Source: Serpula lacrymans var. lacrymans S7.9
Lineage: Eukaryota > Basidiomycota > Agaricomycetes > Boletales > Serpulaceae
Length of the DNA: 64,000 nucleotides
Assembly: GCF_000218685.1 (NCBI RefSeq)
Contig: NW_006763305.1
Location: forward strand, 659,298 to 723,297
Reading direction: 5' to 3'
In this document: in pieces, positions 25,393-36,300 of the stretch
How the letters are laid out: each line of letters starts with the position of its first letter
How positions within the stretch are numbered: the first letter of the stretch is position 1
Position numbers and translations under genes: made by a program
Notes under the pieces: model-generated
What the model saw: the letters and a program-made list of their open reading frames with translations, nothing else
Told to the model about the DNA's origin: nothing
Database searches by the model: none

Positions 25393-26131
25393 TGTAAGGA
25401 CCGTTTTATTATTTTCTTATCTTCATTATGTCTTGGTTCTCGAACGCGTTACCCGTTACACCTCTGGCTCTAGGGCTAGAGGTATCCTTTGCCGTTTTGC
25501 TTCTCATAGCCCTCACAGGCTTTCTTAACCATCGCTACCATTTTATATCACAGATCAGAGACTGGGTATCGCTCCCAGCCAGCCAGCACACTGGGTAGGG
25601 ACTGGTAGTAGGCATCTCGCCAACCAGCACACTGGGTAGGGACTGGTAGTAGGCATCTCGCCAACCAGCTCCAAACCCCAGTAAAAGCCTGGTTATACTA
25701 ATAACACCTTATTCAGGATCGTACCTCATTATGAGGATACGGTTCCTGAACACGCATGACAATCCTCTATTATTAGTACAAGTCTCTCACCTGCTGATTA
25801 ATCAAGTCAAAAGTCGTACGATAGTTACTCTCCCTTTTTCTTATTGGTTGATTGGTTCCTCAGACCACTTTTTGTATATTCTCCTTTCGGTCTGAGGAAC
25901 GGACAGTTCACTATATAAAGCCTTACCTATTCATGTATGGCTCCTTAGTTTTCTATTACTGAATTTACCCGCTTTACTCCTCAACAAGAACCTTTGAAGC
26001 TTACCTCTCAAAGTCCTCTACTCGCTATATTTACTAGCGTCTGTCGACCTCAAGCTCATCGAACCCCTTACTCCCTGCAAGTGCAGAAGGAGACAGGTTT
26101 CGTTTTTGTTATAGTTTATCGTTGCCTCACA
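25393..26131. mobile_element. Solo LTR, 739 bp, nested in Copia integrase
   Basis: The sequence begins TGTAAGGACC and ends CCTCACA (TG...CA ends) and is flanked by the 5-bp target duplication TTCAT (25388-25392 and 26132-26136). Removing the LTR and one duplication restores the host reading frame CVF-IGYPAGYKG exactly. A TATA box (CTATATAAAG, 25911-25920) marks the plus strand as the likely transcript strand. Just upstream, a 12-bp inverted repeat (GTTCCTCAGACC and its complement, about 25854 and 25888) frames a possible regulatory hairpin. No internal region is present, so one LTR was left after recombination between two. The parent family is unknown. Confidence 0.88.
25584..25668. repeat. 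41-bp tandem repeat, two copies
   Basis: The unit starting CAGCACACTGGGTAGGGACT repeats exactly after 41 bp (25584 and 25625), followed by a partial third start (CCAACCAG). It lies in the U3 part of the solo LTR, where tandem repeats often act as enhancers. Confidence 0.85.
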
Positions 26132-26516
26132 TTCATTGGTTACCCTGCTGGGTACAAGGGATGGAAATTCTATAATCCTGAAAGAGCTGACTTTGATGAG
26201 TGCTACTTCCCTGGCTTAAAAAAGACTTCTACCACTGCCATTCCTACTCCACCTTTTCCACCTTTGCTTCCCATGCCTTTGGGCCTGGATGAGGATGTCC
26301 TTGCACCAGGTCCAGGGGGAGACATTGACCCACCAGCTGTACTTCAGCAACCTCAGCACTTGCCTGATGATGGGCCTGATTTGGACCTTGATGCAAAACC
26401 ACCTGTGAATCAACCTCCTGAGCTTCCAGATTACCCTCCTCATTGCTCACCTTCTCCTGACTTGCCTATTGCACTGAGACGCCACAGAGTCTTGCTCATT
26501 TAGTTGCAGGTTGGCC

Positions 26517-26807
26517 TCAGTGTCGACAGGCAGAATCAGCGTGATCTGTTACTGGAGAGCAACAGCGTGCTCTCTTCACTTTACCCTCATTTTTTTTCCT
26601 GTCTGACTTCCATTTTCGCTGGAATATGTTGTGAGTAAGCAATAGACTATTGGCACACTGGCCTGTATGTGCTGAGAGCTGTTTTTGGGTCTCAAAGGTA
26701 GCATCACAGCCTAAGCAGTTGTATTGAGCCATACACTGTAATGGGGATGAAATTGTGTGTAGAATTATATGAGCAATGAAATAGCATGTGAGAGCTGTGA
26801 GAAACAT
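26517..26807 (-). pseudogene. C2H2-type zinc-finger fragment
   Basis: The minus-strand frame contains YNCLGCDATFETQKQLSAHT followed by GQC: Cys-x2-Cys, Phe, Leu, His-x3-Cys spacing of a single zinc finger, then a Lys/Arg-rich stretch (KWKSDRKKNEGKVKRARCC). Such a finger at the N-terminus followed by a basic region is seen in several basidiomycete DNA transposases (for example Plavaka-type proteins) and in orphan regulators. The frame stops where the Copia element ends, and no catalytic domain follows. Likely a transposon relic. Confidence 0.4.
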
Positions 26808-27030
26808 ACTTAAGGTTGGATGATAAAGTTTATGACTTCTTGGTGTTTTGATAGACCTGATTAGATGAATGATAGATGATGGTATGTGTTGATGAGTGTC
26901 AACAGCAATGATAGATGTCGAGGCCTTGTGACTGAGCGTGAGAAATTGATCAAAGGCAAGGACGGCCCGGAAACCATTTACCTTTCATCTGAAATGAATG
27001 AAACTGAATCTTTCAACTCACACTACCACC

Positions 27031-30000
27031 ATGCCTAAACAACCAAGAAACACCATTGAGTCCAGTTCTACAGACTCAGACTCCACCAGTGACAGTGGTT
27101 CAGAATCAGAATCAGCACAGATCAAGACTTTACCTGCAAGTAGCAAGACCAACAGTAAGTGTGGTAGAGAAGTGATGAATAATGTCTGAAGGATCCAGTG
27201 GACAGAGTTCTAAAAAACGAAGGCAATTTCTGTGATACATGCTTGAATAAAACTGACCTTGAGTCAATCAATAGGATAAGTAGCCCCATCAAGAGCTCGA
27301 AGAAAACAGCTAGAGACACAAAAAGGTGAGATGTCTGAGTCATCCATATCCGAAAACGGTTACACTAATGGCTATCTGAATATGGCAGGAAGCCAAAATC
27401 ATGTTGTAGGGTCTTAACTCCACAAGAGGAGTGCCTGCAGGTTGCACGCTGAATTCCTCGTGGGTTAGATATGTTCAGCAATGTCAACGAAGTCATGAAT
27501 ATATGCTTCCTACTTGAGGAGGAAGCTGTCCGAGCTGAAGAAAATGAAGATAATCTAGAGGATGAGAGATTAGTGAGGGCACGAAATAAAGTTCTGAAAA
27601 AGGTGTAAGTTATTCCTATGTGGATATATGCGTTGATTTTAGCAATTTACAGAGATGACAACACACGCAAACATTGTCAGTGTGTGTATGACTACATAAT
27701 GGATCACGCACCTTACCTTGCCAACTTAATTGGAAAGAAGAAGAAAAGACACGAGCTTCAGGTTCTCATCAGCGATGTAAGTGTATGCACATATGTGTTT
27801 GGTACCACTGAATTATTTTATTAGATGCAATCCATGCTGAAAAGGACCCGGTCAGATGATTCAAGCCATCTGAAGCCTCGCATTGGACTTTATGCAGCCC
27901 CAAATCTGGACAAGAAGGCCATTGAGCCACCTCTTTCCGACGAGAAAGGGAGTCAAGCGAGAATGGGTTTCAACCACCCAGAGCTGGCTTGGCTCCTCTG
28001 TCCTGTAAAGCACTTGAATAAATATCTTGAGGATCCAGTTGAGTATGTTGTTCTATTTTTCCTTGATTCATCTACTAGTAATATACAACGCTGGCAGGAC
28101 AAGGAAGAAGCTACAAGATGGCCGCTGTCATGCACCAAAGTTGATTGGTAGCATGGACAGGTGTCAATAACGAAGCGAATATTCAAAAAAACTCGCCTTT
28201 GCGCCACACAGGCACAGTGCCACGTGGAATAGTAATTAATATTGCCCTTTTTGAACTTGTGGCTGATCAGCACCACCTCTATTAGGCAATCCAGTCACGC
28301 TCACCTTTGCTTTTCCATCCGGTACTTTCCGCATTTCGGCATTTCGGCAAATTTTCGCGTCGCCACTGGCTACACATTGCATTGCGCCCTCGCTTTTGTC
28401 GTTTCCCTTACTCCCCTTCCTTTGCCTAGCCCCACCATGGGCCCCTTCCTCTCCTTTTTATTCTCACCTGACGGTCGTTTCTGGGTCCCCATTCTAATCC
28501 ACTTGTTTGTCACCTCCACCCTCCTCCTCCTCATCTTATTTGCACCCCCACCATTTCTGATGTCACCACTTCCTATCCGCTTCCGTCGCCGATCCGTTGA
28601 CTACCACGTGCCACTGCTGATATCAGCAAAGCCCCGGCGGCCGGTCCAAATAGGGCAACAGGTCCATCTTCATGACGTCGATCTGCCATCATATACTATC
28701 AAAACATCGGTCGCTCGTCTTGCCTGGTTGGAGGGTGGGTGGGTAATTTTTGAGCTGGAGAAGGTTCATCCCCTTGCGTCGCCCATGTTCATCGCTGTCC
28801 CATTCACTTGGGTACACTTATCTTTTGTCCATCGTCTTCGCTACAGCTACACCTACCACACGCTGCCTGGGACTCACTTGTTCCAAATTGGAACTACTCC
28901 TCTCCCTCCCTCGTTTGATCAGGTGGTCCAACACAACCAGTCCATTGGTAAGGCCATGGAACTGTCAGATTTGGACTAGGTGGTGGACCGGTGGCTCCAG
29001 TTTCTTTTTTTTCAGCAGAACATTCATTTACAGTGCGATTATTTTTGATTTTTGAATCATTTTTATGGACACATATTTTTTTAGAATGCCTGACTGACAA
29101 TAAAGGAACTGTGTTGATACTGATAGTGTTTTGCCTTGCCCTTTTTTTTACTGCATCTTCCCATGACATCATGATTTTCCTGCTCTCCTTTTGCTATTGG
29201 ACTTTACTTTATGGCTGTACAAACCTGTGACATTACTCACAGCATTTATTGTTCTATCCCTTTCTTTTCCTTTTTTTGACAATCTTATCCTGTACTACCT
29301 ACGCAGGATTTGTCAGCGTACATTCCTTCCTTCATATTCTTTCTCATTCTTTTTGCACAGCTATACTGTGCATAGCCTACTTTTCTTTCACTATATAAAC
29401 CCCTGTATTTTACCTTGTAAAAAAAAAAAACAAGAACTCGAATTCAGACTTCTTCTCTACTCTCAAGTTCACTACTCTGCTACTTGTGATCCAGTGTGGT
29501 CACAACACTTCCCACTTCTACCACTGTTAACTGCTGTCATCGTCACTCGTCACTTTTGAAAGTGATTGTCATCCCCTTCGATTAGAGTCCTTCTGAGCAC
29601 TACAGTTTGTGCGTCAGGAGCCTGCTATCACTGGGAACCTCGTCACCTCGTCATATTGTCATTCTCAAACCTACCTTGTGCTACGATTAGCAAGGTAGTG
29701 CTCGTCTATACTCGTCACTAAGCCCCTATCTTCTATAAATTCAACTATCCCTCCTCCTCAAAACCCACACTCATACATCTCTGGGTTTTACTTTGAAGGA
29801 TCCTCATACATACCACCCCACGAACAACCAGAGCACCCACTGTTCTAGGAGGCAAAGCCCATAAACAAGTTCCGTGGAATCTGGGAGGATTGTGTGTTAG
29901 TTTGTTTTGTGTGTGGTTTTCTAACAACAGTTCTCATCATCGACACCGCATCATTGCTGGTGCCACAAATTGGCCAGCCTTCCTTTATGAAGGCAACATC

Positions 30001-31076
30001 CCTGGCGAGAACTTCAATCCGGCGGAGATTGACTCAGGTTCCCTTCAAGGATTCTTGTTGGAATGGGTAAATGTCGCACATTGTCCCTGGTTACACTGTT
30101 CCCATTGTCAATACCAACATCATGCTGTCGTCTCTATCAATATTTTCATCAACAACTAACTCGAATAAATTTGTATTGTAGGTCCTCAAGCATATTTTCA
30201 CCTCACCCTCTTCGGCATTATCAAAAAGCAAATCCAGTGCAACACGTGCCTGCAATGCAAAGATCCGTGGTATGCATGAAGTCACTGCTGAACACATTGC
30301 ATATGGTGCCATTCATGTAAGTGTATTCATTATTGTATGTAAATGTCCCATGTATTTGTTCAGGCTCATCATTGCCTCACCTCACGTGAAAAATGGAGTG
30401 AGATTGATGGTAACTTCAAATACGCTGACTTTTATTACAGGATTATTTGTTTCATCAAGAAGAATAAAGATACAGCCTGGGTAGAGGCTCTCCTCTCCCA
30501 CTACAACAAGTGAGTTTTGAGATATATTCGCCACCCTACTGACTAATTTCACTCAGGAAGCTATTTGGAGACGAGCGGGGTGTTATAGTAGCTCCCCAAT
30601 CTGATGCAAAAAACAACAATGATGACTTGGCGGAAATGGAACGACAAATTGCCCCTCGAGTGGCTGCTGTGTCACACATCAGATCATCGCCACCCCTGTC
30701 ATCTCCACCTTGTTCTCGCTCTACCCCTGCTCCTTCTCCTTCTCAAACACCTCCATCTTGTGCTGTAATGCCCCCACCTCCAGCTCGGCTTCATCTTGTA
30801 TCAGTTCCACCTCGTCCTGTGCCTCCGTCATCCCCACCTTGTGAAACACCAGCTGGATCACCTCCCTTGAAGTTCCCAGAGTCTCCTGTGGCACCGCACG
30901 TGAAACCCAGTCCAAAACCCAAAGTGCCAATCTTGAAAAAAGTGACCGAAGATTCGGACAGCACATTGACAGAAGAGGAGGAGATTATCATGCCACCAAA
31001 ACGTAAACGAGGCAGAGCCAGACTTGTGGTGAAGCCTCAAGAGAAGAAGAAGATCATCAAAAGAGCGAGAAACTAA
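27031..31076 (+). pseudogene. DUF6698-type gene split by an insertion
   Basis: The 5' half starts MPKQPRNTIESSSTDSDSTS (acidic, Ser-rich). It continues through EEEAVRAEENEDNLEDERLV, ANLIGKKKKRHELQVLISD, MQSMLKRTRSDDSSHLKPRI and GFNHPELAWLLCPVKHLNKY, with short introns between blocks, up to TRKKLQDGR near 28120. The 3' half resumes near 29937 with RHRIIAGATNWPAFLYEGN, then VLKHIFTSPSSALSKSKSSA, YGAIHAHHCLTSREKW and KLFGDERG, and ends with a Pro-rich and Lys-rich tail (stop 31074-31076). Together these are the block order of DUF6698, a family abundant in Agaricomycetes, of unknown function and often associated with transposons. About 1.8 kb of unrelated sequence lies exactly between KLQDG and RHRII. 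Unless that segment is a very long intron the gene is broken. Confidence 0.7.
28120..29936. mobile_element. 1.8-kb insertion in DUF6698 gene, unknown type
   Basis: This segment interrupts conserved DUF6698 sequence. It holds a plus-strand frame (28242-28979, 245 codons) with a hydrophobic stretch (LFVTSTLLLLILFAPPPFLM) and a folded-looking second half, which I cannot assign. A TATA-like CTATATAAACC lies at about 29391, followed by an A12 run and a pyrimidine-rich leader. This looks like LTR or promoter architecture, but I found no matching terminal repeats or target duplication, so ends and class stay open. Confidence 0.4.
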
Positions 31077-31534
31077 ATTCCAAGGTGAGTTCATTTTTAC
31101 TTTTATTACCTCATATTCACTTTATTGCCTAGGACACTTTCGTTAATGAAAACCACTTCCATTCTCAGCATCATTGCACTCTCACACTCATCAAGTGGCA
31201 CTCAGCTCACCTTTCAGCGCATTTTCATTCAGTCTTTCTCGACACACCTTCAACTTCAAGCATTATATCATTGTATTGCACAGTATCACTGACTCTCGTT
31301 TTGTACAATTCATACCTACAATTAGGTCCTGCTTTTTGCCATGTATTTTATTAGCTATAATTCAAAATGTTACCGAATGCTAGCTATCCGCTGTGTGAAT
31401 ATCAAGCAATAGCGACACTACACTTTCGACAGAGGATATCAACTTGCGGCCAATATGAACAAAAAAAGTGTTTTATTATATTGGTATCCCTACGTGAGTG
31501 CGTTTCGACAGCACCGACAGCATCGACAGTCGAG
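31077..31534. other. Intergenic
   Basis: 3' flank of the DUF6698 relic. No gene recognised. Confidence 0.4.
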
Positions 31535-31539
31535 CTATA

Positions 31540-31861
31540 TGACAAAACCGGATAAACCCGGTCTCTGCCAAAGCAGCCATTGTTCTCCATGGAGCATAGC
31601 CACCACTCCATGGAGTCACCATTGTACTCCTAGGAGTCATTATACTGTAGCGAGTAGCACCTCTGACTATAAGTAGTAGGGGGTTTAGTATAGAAATACC
31701 TCAGTCGTTTCTATAGCCTCTCGGGCAGCGGCTGAGGTATGTTACATTACATTTATTACAGATCACCTTAAACTAACATCCATTGTAGTTTCACTTAGGT
31801 AAATAATAAAGTTGTTTCTATAGCCTCTCGGGCAGTGGCTGAGTTTCACTTAGTTTTATTA
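31540..31861. repeat. Dispersed repeat, copy 1 (322 bp)
   Basis: Begins TGACAAAACCGG and ends TTAGTTTTATTA, flanked by CTATA duplications (31535-31539 and 31862-31866). It is nearly identical to copy 2 at 51371-51608. It carries a run of near-palindromic motifs (CCATGGAG, CTCCTAGGAG) and a TATAAGTAG stretch. Unlike copy 2 it has an internal duplication: GTTTCTATAGCCTCTCGGGC occurs at about 31709 and again at about 31814, with some 70 bp of extra sequence between. Confidence 0.85.
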
Positions 31862-32073
31862 CTATATGTATATATGTGTATCTAGACTCTACGCAATTTT
31901 GGTGATGACGTACAACAGCCACCAGGTTAATCTCAGCACAGCCTTACACTATCACTACTACTATCTAATCAGTTCTCTGGTTACGCTCCAAATCGGTGGC
32001 TCCAGCCTGAGTGCCTCCATCATCAACGCCAACTACAACGCCATAGCACTAGTACTACCAGCAGCACATAGAC

Positions 32074-32809
32074 ATGCCCCTCCTCGACCCCCTCTCGTCC
32101 GTGACCGTCGCCCTCCAGTCTGCAAAACTCACCCCCTCACTCGTCCCTCCCTCATTTCTCCCCTCAGCACTCCTCTCCATCGTATGGCCCACTGGCAAAG
32201 AGGCCGTCCTCGGGAACGAGCTCACGGTGGGAGACACGACCGACGAACCCGCCATATCCTTTACCCCCATGGTGATCCCAGACTCTGTCGACGATGCCAG
32301 CTACACGCTCGCCATGGTCGATCCAGACGCACCGTCGAGAGATGACCCAAAGTACGGTCAGTTTAGGCACTGGGTGGTGCGTATCTTACTAGTGATATGA
32401 TCACGATTTGAGCTTACACCCAGCTCGTGCTATCCATGCGTGCCTGTAGGTAACTGGCTTAAAATCCCCCGCAGCTACTTCTTCTGAGACTACCCATCTT
32501 AATGCACTCCACACCAAACCTGCAACCACGCCTTACAGACCACCTGGTCCACGTCCTGGAAGCGGTGTACATCGATACGGTAAGCTGTCCTAGACCCCGT
32601 TGTCTATGTGCTGATCTTCCTCACCTGCACGTGTAGTATTTCTCCTCTTTCAAGAGCCCACATCTCCCCCTTTCTCTATAGCTGCTGATGCACCAGAGCA
32701 TGGTGCGGCGCTTGAGGAAAGACGATCATGGAACGCACTCGATTTTGCAGAAAAGCACAATATGAAGTTGACTGCGGTTAACTTCTTTCATTTATCTTCT
32801 TCCGACTGA
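32074..32809 (+). CDS. PEBP-family protein (carboxypeptidase Y inhibitor-like)
   Basis: Exons 32074-32376, 32450-32579 and 32637-32809 encode 201 residues. Phosphatidylethanolamine-binding-protein fold: FTPMVIPDSVDDASYTLAMV leads to the ligand-pocket signature DPDAPSRDDPKYGQFRHWV, then VTGLKSPAAT, YRPPGPRPGSGVHRYVFLL and the last helix NALDFAEKHNMKLTAVNFFH. The usual GxHR and DPDAPSR motifs are intact. Fungal members resemble yeast Tfs1, which inhibits carboxypeptidase Y and influences Ras signalling; that role here is inference. No signal peptide is seen, so the protein is probably cytosolic. The middle exon carries a short low-complexity insert (ATSSETTHLNALHTKPATTP) between strands, as in many fungal homologues. 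Confidence 0.93.
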
Positions 32810-33323
32810 ATTGTATCCTCATACACTTGTAGCAATAATTCGAAAACCACGGACTCCTTAGCTATCATCGTAGTCAATTGTATCTCGTATCACTCATACC
32901 GTGTTTCTCAGTCAAGATTATGCTGTTGGGCAGATCATTCACAAATGACGCAACTCAATGCGTTAACAAGTTTGAGCAACATTGCATTGTGTCAAGATGA
33001 TAAGTATATACACAACCCCGTCATCAAAGCAAGGAACACCAGTGTCAAACCACTTAATGAGATGGCGATAACTGATTCGTGAAGTGCTGATGCAAGAGTA
33101 GTACATCGTATGCGTTGCGAGTTGTTTATCAGTGTCAAAAAAAGGAGAAAATACAGCATATATCAATAACCATAGCATACGAGATGTGGATACGGAGCTT
33201 TCAAGACAACAGATAGCATCAAGAAAGCGGGAAGGATGATTTATGGGGATTGAGAGTGGTGGATTTGTTTGATTTGTTTGGAGTCTTGGTGAGAAGATGA
33301 TCAGGAGGTAACCTTCCAGAACA
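32810..33323. other. Convergent intergenic
   Basis: 3' UTRs of the PEBP gene and of the large minus-strand gene. Nothing else recognised. Confidence 0.5.
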
Positions 33324-36300
33324 TCAAATTCTGATTGGTCTCGCAGATGCAGGCGTAGGACGACCACGCGGCCGGGGCCTGTTGAGCCTCAATGATTCCG
33401 CGGGACTGCAAAGGTCATTATTAGCCTGAATAAAACCTGTACAAGGGACAGAAAGCGTACGTCATGGTTATCCCTTGAGACATATTCATACTCTGGCTAC
33501 TATTGGCGTTTTCCTTGTTCTCCCGTCCAGTGCTTCGCTTCGCCCATCCGAGAGCTGTTCGACGAGCAGTTGAGGCCACCCTGGGACGCGGTGGAAGTCC
33601 AAACACTTGCTCTGGTTTCATTTTCAGCACGCCCATATCCTTGTCAGCCATTTCTGGTGGAGGTGACATGATGTTCGGATTAATAGACACTTGCTGCAAT
33701 ACCTTGGACTGTGGTGGGGCTGCGGTAGTTTCAGCGCTCGCGTTTCTGTTGTCAGTGAACACGAATGCTGTAGCCCGCGCCTGTTCTGCTGCAGGTGAAG
33801 AAGAGAAGGACGTCTTAATTTGGCGAGGGTAAGGTGAAGGTCGTGAGTGAGTACGTGAGCGCATGCAACGTGGACGAAGATCCGAAGGAAGGGGTCCGTA
33901 GTTCTGTATGGAGTGCTCAAGAAGTGCCTGCATTCCGTTTGGATGCCTGGGAGGGTCAAAAGCTAAAAGATACAAAACGTCAGTTTTTCAAAAGCGCCAA
34001 ATAAAAGACCTGAACGTACATTGAACAGCGAACACCGAAAAGGGAGTGTCCATCCAAACGCGCTTGCTCTCCTGTACAGTGTCTTGGGCCTCGTCTCTGA
34101 GTGCATAGTACTTCCGAAGTGCTGTAATACCACGCTCGTCGTCCCAGAGTGACATTGAGTCGACAGACGCAGTTTCAGGGTCAACGACATACACGGACGA
34201 CATAGCGGCGGGACCAATAGTCTTGGTGGCAGATCCAGGGGCCATCGAGACTGTCATGGGAGAGCCTGCGACCGACATCTCCTCTTCTATTGTCTCGTAG
34301 ATGGAAGCACGAGAAGCACGAGCTTGTGAGATTCGCCGACGATGACCTTGTCCGCGAGCACGGGGGCGGATCCTAGCGCGAGCAGCGTTTGACATAGGAT
34401 ATGTAGTGTTAGACAACATGTAGTTGATGTGAGAGAGATCGATGCTGGATTGAGAGCCTTCCGAGAAAGAAGAGTAGCCATCTGATGCAGAAAGTGGAGG
34501 TGTGTCTCCGCCAGAACTTGACGTACATGTACTGGATCGTGAACGTGTGGCGGGGCCAGGTCGAGAGAACACAGGTTGCGGGCGGACTGGAATAGGACAT
34601 TAGTTCATTGCACCCATGGAAGAGATGCAAAGGCTTACAAGACATTGACAAGGATATATCCTCGCCGTCGGCAATGAGCGCAGATGCTTCGAGACTCTGT
34701 CTCTCTAGCAGTCCATGTTTAGCCCTAATCATACGTTCGTCGCCAAACTTGAACGAGTTGGCAGTCGACGCGATGGATGGCTTCGGTATTATCCTTGACA
34801 TGTTTGGTGAGTCGTAACTGTTGAAAACGTCACCTTTGATCTGGAAAGCGGGTTCAGGAGCATCGAAAACTGTGTGCTTTTTCTTCTCCTGTCGAACACA
34901 AGGCGAACCTTCGATCTGCGACACGAGAGAGCGACGTCGAACGTGGCCTCCACCAAGCATCTACGGAGATGTGAGACAGGAGGGGCAAAAGTGAGAAATA
35001 TATACTTACGCTGATCATGGTGTCATCTTCCCTAGCAGGACTGTGGACACTCATCTCACTAAGGACAGAAATAGGTCTATATCGACCAGCGGCATTTCGT
35101 CGCGGGTAGAAAGAGTCATCATTGCCAAAGACGCAGTCGGAAGAAACGGATGTCCTATGGCCAGTCTTGTCAAACAGCGAATCGTCCGGTAGGGTGTATG
35201 TGAATTTGGGTTCTTCGCCGTCCATGATGGAATCATACGAGGTCCTGTTACCATAATGATCATTTCTGACGCTGCCAGCTAAGCTTTCGGGTGGTGACGC
35301 CGAAATAGCGGTCAAAGGCATTCCATAATCAGGAGCCGAGTCGAGCATCTTGTCTCCAAGCCCGGGGCGCCCAACCTGAACAGCAGAGTAATCACTTGCC
35401 ATGGAATCGACCGAGAAATCGGGGCGATGCCTCGCCCATGCAGCACGGCCACCATTAGCGCCATACATAGCATACGACTGAGCAACTGAACTTGTACTGG
35501 TGTTGGATTCGTTCCGGCGGTGGTGCCCAAAGCTACGATTGTACATACTAACAGGAGGAGCCATGGAACTGACCGAAGCAGTGGACTCGTGTCGACGATG
35601 ACTGCGGTTGTAGGGGTGGACCTGTGAATGGACCGAAGACCGGCCTGCTCGGAAATAGAAGCTGGAAGCATCACTGTCAACTCGTTTTCGAGGTGCTTGA
35701 CGATGAATGAATGAGAAAGTGTCGTCAACGGACATGGACATCGAGAAAGAAAAGTCGTCTGACGATGGCCTCTCGCGCAGGCTTGGCAAACCAGAAGGAC
35801 CATACTCGAATGGATCTGATGAACCTGGGTTGATGACATGACCGTAAGATGAGACCGACGCGATGCTGAAAACCGATTCATGTCGACCATGGTGACCGTG
35901 AGAAGTAGCGCCTGGGGGAGGATAGAAATCGGGGCGATTGGCGAATTCAAAGCCACGTCTAACCTCAGCAAAGGAATCGAATCCTGCGAAGCTGAGGTCT
36001 GAAGAATTCCTGTAGTGACCCGGGATCAGCGAAGTCCTAGCCACTCCCCGAGCACGACGCTTCGAGCTGGAGTCTGAATCGAGACGCATCCGAGGGGCTG
36101 GGGATGGAATCTCTGAGGCCTTGGCGAAAATAGACTTCAAGACACTGTCATCTTCGATAGCAGAGCCTGTGGATAACGCACGAGCGTGAGATAAAGGAGG
36201 GATAATATCAGAGAGCGTAAGCTCCATTGGCATATCCTTAGGTTCTTCCTCAACCACCCTCGGAGGCGAAGGTCTGCCACCAAATTTGAAGTCCCTGTTC

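Larger units (their letters stand above)
23908..26503 (+). mobile_element. Decayed Ty1/Copia retrotransposon (pol N-terminal part)
   Basis: The frame 23908-25008 carries the aspartic protease signature DTGATSHMT, the GAG-pre-integrase block LWHQRLAHHHYADVKKL and the start of the integrase core (HSDV, then FINDYTQ). A frameshift near 24990-25010, in a run of A, moves the frame to the rest of the core, with NRPQQNGVAERANRLLSERI holding the third acidic residue. A premature TAA lies at 25268-25270, where related elements read TPYELWHGxKPD. The integrase C-terminal part (GYPAGYKGWKFYNP) resumes at 26137 after a nested LTR. The following Pro/Asp-rich linker stops near 26503. Reverse transcriptase and RNase H are absent, so the element is dead. 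It probably landed within or next to the DUF6534 gene whose last exon remains at 22457-22813. Confidence 0.88.

Noticed and set aside
25584..25668. CRISPR-like array
   Set aside because: Only two adjacent 41-bp units without spacers, within an LTR of a eukaryotic genome.
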